Assembly: GCA_964648005.1 (NCBI GenBank)
Contig: CAZYKR010000260.1
Coordinates: 1-6,199, forward strand
Reading direction: 5' to 3'
Source of the DNA: JAGQTE01 sp964648005
GTDB taxonomy: Bacteria > Actinomycetota > Acidimicrobiia > Acidimicrobiales > Acidimicrobilacustridaceae
Length of the DNA stretch: 6,199 bases
In this document: positions 1-4,602 of the stretch, one piece after another
Position numbering within the stretch: position 1 is the stretch's first letter
Layout: every line of letters begins with the position of its first letter
Position numbers and translations under genes: made by a program
Notes under the pieces: generated by a model
The model's database searches: none
Seen by the model: only the letters and a program-made list of their open reading frames with translations
Told to the model about the DNA's origin: nothing

Positions 1-739
1 CGCCGATGGCCTCGAACACGATGAGCCGGCGGCGCCCGTCGACTCGGCGCCACGCCTCGACCGCGGGCTCCGTACGGGGATCGACGACCTCGGTGGAGCC
101 TTGGTGCGTCGCCAAGGCGCGTCGGGCGGGGGAGAAGTCGGCGGCAACGATCGTCTCGACGCCCTTGAGGCGGAGCGCGGCGATGATCGCCAGCCCCACG
201 GGGCCGCAGCCGAGCACCACGGCGCTGTCGGCGGCCGTCGTCCACGAGCGCTCCACCGCATGGTGCCCGACCGCCATGGGTTCGGTCAGCGCCGCCAGCT
301 CGGGATCGAGGCCGTTCGGGACCGTGAACGTCAGCAGCGGCACGTCCGAGAGCACCATCAGCTCGGCGTAACCGCCGGGATAGGTGTTCGAGTAGCCGAT
401 GGCGTGCAGGCCGCCGGCATCCATGGTGATCGGTACAGAGACGACGAGGTCGCCGACCGCGTGCTGGTCGGCATGCTCACCGCGGTCGACCACCTCGCCA
501 CAGAATTCGTGGCCCATGATCACGTCGGCGTCGAGCCGCATCGGCTGCCCCGGGAAGCCGTCGCCGCCGGCGGCGACGCTCGCCATCTCCACCATGTGGT
601 CGGCGTGGTGCAGCGTGTGCAGGTCGGACCCGCAGATGCCGCACGCCAGCGTCCGGACCAGGAGCTGGCCGGGCCCGGGTACCGGGTCGGGCACGTCGTC
701 GACCTCGAGCCTGCCGTCGCGCATCACCGCTGCACGCAT
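1..739 (-). CDS. Zinc-binding medium-chain alcohol dehydrogenase, 3' part off the window
   Basis: This is an NAD(P)-dependent alcohol/polyol-type oxidoreductase of the medium-chain dehydrogenase family; the substrate is unknown. The 246 visible residues begin MRAAVMRDGR. CGICGSDLH carries the likely catalytic zinc ligand Cys36. GHEFCG supplies His77/Glu78, and the TEP motif at Glu153 is a candidate further ligand. GCGPVG at 177-182 is the Rossmann dinucleotide loop. Asp201 at the end of the next strand (AADFSP) favours NAD over NADP. Two features stand out. Residues 100-125, where many relatives hold a four-cysteine structural zinc lobe, contain no cysteine. The gap from Cys36 to His77 (41 residues) is about 15-20 longer than usual. 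Both resemble an actinobacterial subfamily I recall, so they are probably not decay. The ATG at 739 follows a GGGGGA Shine-Dalgarno-like stretch. By family length, roughly 100 or more C-terminal residues lie beyond position 1. It is divergent from the cyclic-nucleotide-binding gene. Confidence 0.9.
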   Translation of the reverse strand, partial: MRAAVMRDGRLEVDDVPDPVPGPGQLLVRTLACGICGSDLHTLHHADHMVEMASVAAGGDGFPGQPMRLDADVIMGHEFCGEVVDRGEHADQHAVGDLVVSVPITMDAGGLHAIGYSNTYPGGYAELMVLSDVPLLTFTVPNGLDPELAALTEPMAVGHHAVERSWTTAADSAVVLGCGPVGLAIIAALRLKGVETIVAADFSPARRALATHQGSTEVVDPRTEPAVEAWRRVDGRRRLIVFEAIG

Positions 740-743
740 GAGT

Positions 744-749
744 TCCCCC
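744..749 (-). promoter_or_regulatory. Ribosome binding site of the dehydrogenase gene
   Basis: On the minus strand GGGGGA lies four bases upstream of the ATG at 739. It is a purine-rich, imperfect Shine-Dalgarno match and supports this start, which also gives the family's usual N-terminus. I found no convincing -10 box for this gene in the 56-bp gap. Confidence 0.5.
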
Positions 750-753
750 GTTC

Positions 754-772
754 TCGGGCGTCGCTCGCCCGA
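754..772. promoter_or_regulatory. Inverted repeat in divergent promoter region
   Basis: TCGGGCG-TCGCT-CGCCCGA is a perfect 7-bp inverted repeat with a 5-base spacer, between two divergent starts at 739 and 796. It covers the position of a -35 element for the plus-strand gene and lies in the leader of the minus-strand gene. It could be a regulator site or an RNA hairpin. In DNA this GC-rich a repeat of this size can arise by chance, so the role is inferred from position only. Confidence 0.35.
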
Positions 773-781
773 CGCATGCTC

Positions 782-787
782 TATCGT
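782..787 (+). promoter_or_regulatory. Probable -10 box of the cyclic-nucleotide-binding gene
   Basis: TATCGT fits the actinobacterial TANNNT -10 pattern and ends eight bases before the ATG at 796. Transcription would therefore start at or within a few bases of the start codon. No Shine-Dalgarno sequence precedes the ATG, which agrees with a leaderless or nearly leaderless message. No clear -35 hexamer is visible. Confidence 0.5.
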
Positions 788-795
788 GCACCGCC

Positions 796-1233
796 ATGTT
801 CGGCAAGCGGAAGAAGGTCGACGAGACCAAGGTGGCCGACCTGGTCTCGATGCTCGGCGGCGTGGCGTTCTTCGACGGGTTCAGCCCGGACGAGCTGCAC
901 CGCGTGGCCGAGCTCGCCGAGGAGATGTCGGCGGACGAGGGCGCGCTCCTCATCGACCAGGGACGGGTCGGCCAGGAGTGCTACGTGATCGCTGAGGGCG
1001 AAGCCGGCGTGCTGGCTGGTGACGAGCTGATCGCCACCATCGGCCCGGGAAGCATCGTGGGGGAGAGCGCGTTGATCGAGCACCGCCCGCGCAATGCCAG
1101 CGTGGTGGCGACCACGCCGATGCAGCTCATCGTGTTCGACACGGCGGCGTTCAAGACGCTGCTGAGCGAGATGCCCAAGGTGCACGACCGCGTGATGGCG
1201 ACGCTCGCCGAGCGGTACCGGCCCCGCACCTGA
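796..1233 (+). CDS. Stand-alone cyclic-nucleotide-binding domain protein
   Basis: This 145-residue protein is a single Crp/PKA-type cyclic-nucleotide-binding beta-roll (about residues 20-125) with short helical ends. It senses cAMP or cGMP if functional. The phosphate-binding cassette at about 87-102 keeps the landmarks: Gly89-Glu90 (the position of CRP Glu72), Ala92-Leu93, and Arg99 before Asn-Ala-Ser (the position of CRP Arg82). Glycine-rich turns such as GRVGQECYVIAEGEAGV at 56-72 are typical of the fold. No helix-turn-helix, kinase, cyclase or membrane segment follows, so it is not a complete CRP-like transcription factor. It may act by binding a partner protein. It is divergent from the dehydrogenase gene, and its stop lies 10 bp from the convergent thiolase-like gene. 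The ATG was chosen because it starts the conserved region and sits just after a -10 box. The fold is confident; the cellular role is unknown. Confidence 0.88.
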   Translation: MFGKRKKVDETKVADLVSMLGGVAFFDGFSPDELHRVAELAEEMSADEGALLIDQGRVGQECYVIAEGEAGVLAGDELIATIGPGSIVGESALIEHRPRNASVVATTPMQLIVFDTAAFKTLLSEMPKVHDRVMATLAERYRPRT

Positions 1234-1243
1234 ACGCCCTGCG

Positions 1244-2734
1244 CTACACCAGCTCGGTGGCGCCGTCGGCGCTGCGGCGCGCCGACGCTCCGACCTGTTC
1301 GGCGTCGACCATCGCGTGCATCGTGTCGGCGTCGCCGGTCACACCCCACGCTCGCCCGCCGTCGGGGGTGCGCAGTGCGAAGAGGCCCTGCTCGGGTCGC
1401 GCCTCGCGCCCGTACATCACGGTGTAGGTCTCGACCGTGGCGTCGCCGGCGTAGTCGGTGTGGACCGGGCGCGACGGCAGGGCATCGACCTGATCCTGCA
1501 CGTCGGCCCAGCGGAACGTCCCGGCCGCCGGGGGCTCGGTGCCGTACACACCGAAGGCGTGCTTGGTCGTGTAGCCGCCGTTGGCGGTGCACAGCCCGAC
1601 GCTGCCGGCGTCGTCGCGCAACACGTCGGCCATGGTGGCGATGCCGTGCATGACGTAGTTGTTCCACGGGCCGCCGGCGAAGCTCATACCGCCGGTGACC
1701 GTGAGCTGGCGGTCGAGGCCCAGCCCGAGCTCGCGCGCCGCGATCTGCACGGCCGAGGGGAAGCAGGAGTACAGGTCGACGTGGGCGAGGTCGTCGACCC
1801 CGACCCCGGCGAGCGCCAGCGCTTCGCCGCCGGCGATGCGCATGGCAGGCGACCGGTGCAGCTCGTCGCGGTTCGACACGAACCAGTGGTCGTGCGCGTC
1901 GGCGCCGGCATGCACGAACACCCAGCGGTCGCGGGGCACGCCGAGCGCCGCAGCACGCTCGGCCGAGCACAGGATGAGCCCGGCGCCCTGGTCGACCATG
2001 TTGTTGGAGTTGAGGACCTTCGTGTACGGGAAGCCGATCATCCGGTTGTCGGGGGTCGCCTCGCGGATGGCGTCGGCCGTCATCGGCGTGCGGATCCATG
2101 CGTGCGGGTTGTCGGCAGCGACCTGGCTGAAGGCCGCCCACAGCGCAGCGACGCGGTCACGGTGCTCGTCGATGCTGATGCCGTCGGCGGCCCGCAGCGC
2201 CACGTCGAACATCGGGTACACCTGCACCGGCATGACGATGCCGAGCGCCAGCTCGGCCGGACCGACGAGGTTCTCGTCGTCGCCGAAGGACATGGCCGGC
2301 GCCACCTCGTCGGACTGCGAGCTCCAGCCGAGGTCGGTGTCGGTCTTGCGGGCGTCGCTGCGGGTGCGCCACGCCTCGCCGCCGGTGAGCAGCACCAGGT
2401 CGTTGCGGCCTTCGACGATGTCGAGCGCCGTGCGGTTGACCAGCGTCTGGACGTAGTTGCCGCCCATCACCGTGTAGAGGCTCTCTCGTGGCTTGACGCC
2501 GAGACGGTCGGCGACGGCGACACCGGGGTTGCGGTAGCGCCAGCTCAGCTCGTTGATCACGCGGATCGAGTCCGCGCCGTCGAGGACACCGTCGACGCCC
2601 GTGTCACGAGCCGCCAGCTGGAGCGCCTGGGCCATCAACTCGGCGGGTTCGAGCGGGTCGGCGCCCTGATCCACCCGGTTCGACAACTGCCCCACGCCGA
2701 TCAGCACGGGGAGGCGAGGGTTGAGCTCGGTCAC
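1244..2734 (-). CDS. Thiolase-like protein, TLP1 type, without the nucleophilic cysteine
   Basis: This 496-residue protein has a thiolase fold (about 1-405) followed by an extra C-terminal domain (about 420-496). That layout matches mycobacterial thiolase-like protein type 1, whose added domain is OB-like. Homologues are often labelled acetyl-CoA acetyltransferase. Strand-helix landmarks remain, for example VLLTGGEAW at 114-122 and a Gly-Gly loop at 386-387 with His392. Aligned by eye, however, the nucleophilic cysteine position falls on Gly92 in MGGNYVQ. The NEAFA motif reads YSCFP (322-326), and the second catalytic cysteine motif near the C-terminus is absent. Ordinary thiolase or synthase chemistry is therefore unlikely. 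CoA or acyl-lipid binding is the family's presumed role. The GTG start at 2734 has a perfect AAGGAGGT Shine-Dalgarno site. A palindromic operator overlaps its promoter, suggesting control by a TetR-like repressor. The gene is monocistronic here, and its stop is 10 bp from the convergent neighbour. Confidence 0.88.
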   Translation of the reverse strand: MTELNPRLPVLIGVGQLSNRVDQGADPLEPAELMAQALQLAARDTGVDGVLDGADSIRVINELSWRYRNPGVAVADRLGVKPRESLYTVMGGNYVQTLVNRTALDIVEGRNDLVLLTGGEAWRTRSDARKTDTDLGWSSQSDEVAPAMSFGDDENLVGPAELALGIVMPVQVYPMFDVALRAADGISIDEHRDRVAALWAAFSQVAADNPHAWIRTPMTADAIREATPDNRMIGFPYTKVLNSNNMVDQGAGLILCSAERAAALGVPRDRWVFVHAGADAHDHWFVSNRDELHRSPAMRIAGGEALALAGVGVDDLAHVDLYSCFPSAVQIAARELGLGLDRQLTVTGGMSFAGGPWNNYVMHGIATMADVLRDDAGSVGLCTANGGYTTKHAFGVYGTEPPAAGTFRWADVQDQVDALPSRPVHTDYAGDATVETYTVMYGREARPEQGLFALRTPDGGRAWGVTGDADTMHAMVDAEQVGASARRSADGATELV

Positions 2735-2740
2735 CTGGGC

Positions 2741-2748
2741 ACCTCCTT
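2741..2748 (-). promoter_or_regulatory. Ribosome binding site of the thiolase-like gene
   Basis: On the minus strand AAGGAGGT is a full-length match to the anti-Shine-Dalgarno complement and lies six bases before the GTG at 2734. It settles the GTG as the start. It also marks this gene as leadered, unlike the apparently leaderless plus-strand genes nearby. Its upstream end overlaps the palindrome at 2746-2763. Confidence 0.85.
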
Positions 2749-2763
2749 GACTGGTCGGTCAAG
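2746..2763. promoter_or_regulatory. TetR-operator-like palindrome
   Basis: CTTGACTGGTCGGTCAAG has perfect 6-bp arms (CTTGAC/GTCAAG) and a partly symmetric centre. The TTGAC...GTCAA form and the size resemble operators of TetR-family repressors that govern lipid and acyl-CoA genes in actinobacteria. It overlaps the predicted transcription start of the thiolase-like gene and touches its Shine-Dalgarno site. It ends 25 bp before the -10 box of the divergent phosphatase gene. No regulator gene is present in the window, so the cognate protein is unknown. An RNA hairpin masking the Shine-Dalgarno site is the alternative. Confidence 0.55.
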
Positions 2764-2792
2764 AGTAACGACGCACCGCAGCGTCACTACAA
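2762..2792 (-). promoter_or_regulatory. Putative promoter of the thiolase-like gene
   Basis: On the minus strand a TTGTAG -35-like hexamer (2792-2787) is followed after 19 bases by TACTCT (2767-2762), a TANNNT-type -10 box. The predicted start of transcription is near 2755, inside the palindrome, leaving a leader of about 20 bases that holds the Shine-Dalgarno site. The -35 element shares bases with the divergent -10 box TACAAT, so the two promoters may compete. Confidence 0.4.
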
Positions 2793-2793
2793 T
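2788..2793 (+). promoter_or_regulatory. Probable -10 box of the phosphatase gene
   Basis: TACAAT is a near-consensus -10 hexamer ending nine bases before the GTG at 2803. There is no Shine-Dalgarno sequence between it and the start, so the message is probably leaderless or has a leader of only a few bases. A -35 element is not evident. Confidence 0.55.
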
Positions 2794-2802
2794 CCGGCGG
2801 CA

Positions 2803-3345
2803 GTGCGCCTCGTGGTCCTCTGCTCCGGCAACGTCTGCCGCTCGCCCATGGGCGAGGTGCTCATCGCCCATCACCTCGACGAGCGAGGCGTCACGGCCGA
2901 GGTCAGCTCGGCAGGGTTCTTGACCGTCGACCGACCGGCGGATCCTGCGGTGGTCGAGCTGATGGCGGCCCGAGGCCTGGATGTCTCCGGCCACCGGTCC
3001 CGCCTGCTCGAGCCCTCGATGGTCGACGAGGCCGACATCGTGATCGGCATGGCGCGCCAGCACGTCCGGGAGGCGGCGATGATGACACCGGACGGCTTCG
3101 CCAAGACGTTCTCGCTCAAGGAGCTCGTGCGCCGCGGGGAGCGGGCCGGTGCCCGCCTGCCGGACGAAGCCCTGCCGTCGTGGCTGGCGCGGGTGGGCGA
3201 ACGCCGCACGCCGGCCGGTCTGCTCGGCGAGAGCCCCGACGACGATGTGCTCGACCCCATCGGGCGCCGGTTCAAGGTGTTCAAACAGGTCGACGCCGAG
3301 ATCGACGACCTGGCGCGGCGGCTGTCGGCGCTGTTGGTGCCCTGA
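2803..3345 (+). CDS. Low-molecular-weight protein phosphatase, YwlE/PTP family
   Basis: This cytoplasmic phosphatase removes phosphate from tyrosine, or possibly arginine, side chains through a phosphocysteine intermediate. The P-loop is CSGNVCRS with nucleophile Cys7, second Cys12 and Arg13. The general-acid motif is Asp151-Pro152 in DVLDPIG. The segments TFSLKELV and the Asp-Pro-to-C-terminus region resemble Bacillus YwlE, an arginine phosphatase. However, position 11, which is Thr in YwlE and helps select phosphoarginine, is Val here, closer to the Ile of tyrosine phosphatases. At 180 residues it is about 30 longer than YwlE. The extra length is an Arg/Glu-rich insert at about 111-145, between LKELV and the general-acid loop. 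The GTG start gives the exact family N-terminus (MRLVVLCSGN). It precedes glyA by 14 bp; phosphatases of this family also lie near glyA in Bacillus. Substrate specificity is unresolved. Confidence 0.9.
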   Translation: MRLVVLCSGNVCRSPMGEVLIAHHLDERGVTAEVSSAGFLTVDRPADPAVVELMAARGLDVSGHRSRLLEPSMVDEADIVIGMARQHVREAAMMTPDGFAKTFSLKELVRRGERAGARLPDEALPSWLARVGERRTPAGLLGESPDDDVLDPIGRRFKVFKQVDAEIDDLARRLSALLVP

Positions 3346-3347
3346 GG

Positions 3348-3353
3348 TAGGTT
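3348..3353 (+). promoter_or_regulatory. Probable -10 box of glyA
   Basis: TAGGTT fits TANNNT and ends exactly six bases before the glyA ATG, so the A of the start codon would be +1. It lies wholly in the 14-bp gap after the phosphatase stop. No good Shine-Dalgarno sequence sits at the right distance. glyA could therefore be made from its own leaderless message as well as by read-through. Confidence 0.45.
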
Positions 3354-3359
3354 GACGCC

Positions 3360-4598
3360 ATGCCGTGGCCGACCGACCGTGACTCCGAGCTGTTCGACCT
3401 GATCGCCGCCGAGACCGAGCGCCAGAACACCTCGCTGCAGCTGATCGCCTCCGAGAACTTCACCTCGCCCGCAGTGCTCGAAGCGTCGGGATCGGTGCTG
3501 ACGAACAAGTACTCGGAGGGCTACCCCGGCAAGCGCTACTACGGCGGCAACCAGGTGGTCGATGAGGTCGAGGACCTGGCGCGTGACCGGGCGACGGCGC
3601 TGTTCGGCGCCGACCACGCCAACGTCCAGCCGCACTCCGGGGCGAACGCCAACATGGGCGTCTACCTGGCGCTGCTGGAGCCGGGTGACACCGTGCTGGG
3701 CATGCGTCTCGACCAGGGCGGCCACCTCACGCACGGTTCGCCGGTGAACGCCAGCGGCCGCTTCTACAACTTCGTCGCCTACGGGGTCACCCCGAGCGAC
3801 GAGCGGCTCGACTACGACGCCATCCGCGACCTGGCCGTCGCCGAACGACCGAAGCTGATCGTGGCCGGAGCCACGGCCTACCCCCGCATCATCGACCCCG
3901 AGCCGTTGCGGGCGATCGCCGACGAGGTGGGCGCCCTGCTCATGTTCGACGCCGCCCACATCGCGGGCCTGATCGCCGGCGGTGCTCACCCGAGCCCGGT
4001 GCCGTACGCCGACGTCGTGACCTTCACCACGCACAAGACGCTGCGCGGCCCGCGCGGCGGGACGATCCTGTGCCGTGCCGAACACGCGGCGGCCATCGAC
4101 AAGGCGATGTTCCCGGGCCTGCAGGGCGGACCGCTCGAGCACGTGATCGCCGCCAAGGCGGTGGCGTTCCGGGAAGCGGCCGACCCGTCGTTCGCCACCT
4201 ACGCCGCGCACATCGTGGCCAACGCGCAGACGCTCGCCGGCGCGCTCGGCGCCGAAGGGTTCCGTCTGGTGTCGGGCGGCACGGACAACCACTTGATGCT
4301 GGTCGACCTGCAGCCGTTCGACGCCGAGCTGACGGGCAAGGTGGCCCAGGACGTGCTCGATCGCGCCGGGATCACGCTCAACAAGAACACCATCCCCGAC
4401 GATCCTCGATCGCCGTTCGTGACCAGCGGCCTGCGCATCGGCACTCCCGCGGTGACCACCCAGGGGATGGGTGAGGCGGAGATGGCCGCCATCGCCACCC
4501 TGATCGCCCGGGCTCTGCGCGGGCGCGACGACGACGCCGAGCTCGCCGCCGTGCGCGACGAGGTGGCGACGCTCTGCTCGAAGTTCCCCGTCTACTGA
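3360..4598 (+). CDS. glyA: Serine hydroxymethyltransferase
   Basis: This cytosolic pyridoxal-phosphate enzyme interconverts serine plus tetrahydrofolate with glycine plus 5,10-methylenetetrahydrofolate. It supplies one-carbon units for purines, thymidylate and methionine. The 412-residue length is normal for bacterial enzymes. Signature segments occur in order: LIASENF (28-34), YSEGYPGKRYYGG (51-63, with Glu53 and Tyr60/61 at the active site), the cofactor-contacting FDAAH (196-200, Asp197/His200), TTHKTLRGPRGG with the Schiff-base Lys226, and SGLRIGTPA (357-365), whose Arg359 binds the substrate carboxylate. The chain ends in FPVY, as in many relatives. No key residue is missing. It follows the phosphatase gene by 14 bp and ends 4 bp from the convergent protease gene. 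The ATG at 3360 sits six bases after a -10-like TAGGTT. No glycine riboswitch is possible in the short gap. Confidence 0.98.
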   Translation: MPWPTDRDSELFDLIAAETERQNTSLQLIASENFTSPAVLEASGSVLTNKYSEGYPGKRYYGGNQVVDEVEDLARDRATALFGADHANVQPHSGANANMGVYLALLEPGDTVLGMRLDQGGHLTHGSPVNASGRFYNFVAYGVTPSDERLDYDAIRDLAVAERPKLIVAGATAYPRIIDPEPLRAIADEVGALLMFDAAHIAGLIAGGAHPSPVPYADVVTFTTHKTLRGPRGGTILCRAEHAAAIDKAMFPGLQGGPLEHVIAAKAVAFREAADPSFATYAAHIVANAQTLAGALGAEGFRLVSGGTDNHLMLVDLQPFDAELTGKVAQDVLDRAGITLNKNTIPDDPRSPFVTSGLRIGTPAVTTQGMGEAEMAAIATLIARALRGRDDDAELAAVRDEVATLCSKFPVY

Positions 4599-4602
4599 CC
4601 GA

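Noticed and set aside
101..988. A 295-codon plus-strand open frame opposite the dehydrogenase
   Set aside because: It lies opposite a clear dehydrogenase coding sequence and continues into an out-of-frame part of the cyclic-nucleotide-binding gene. The composition is low-complexity.
1247..1259. Short hairpin-like CACC/GGTG near the end of the thiolase-like gene as a terminator
   Set aside because: The arms are only 4 bp plus a weak centre, there is no U-tract on either strand, and it lies inside the coding sequence.
1316..2923. A 535-codon plus-strand open frame opposite the thiolase-like gene
   Set aside because: Its translation is His/Val/Arg/Gly-rich low-complexity sequence with no family motif. 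It overlaps two well-supported genes and is a typical antisense shadow in GC-rich DNA.
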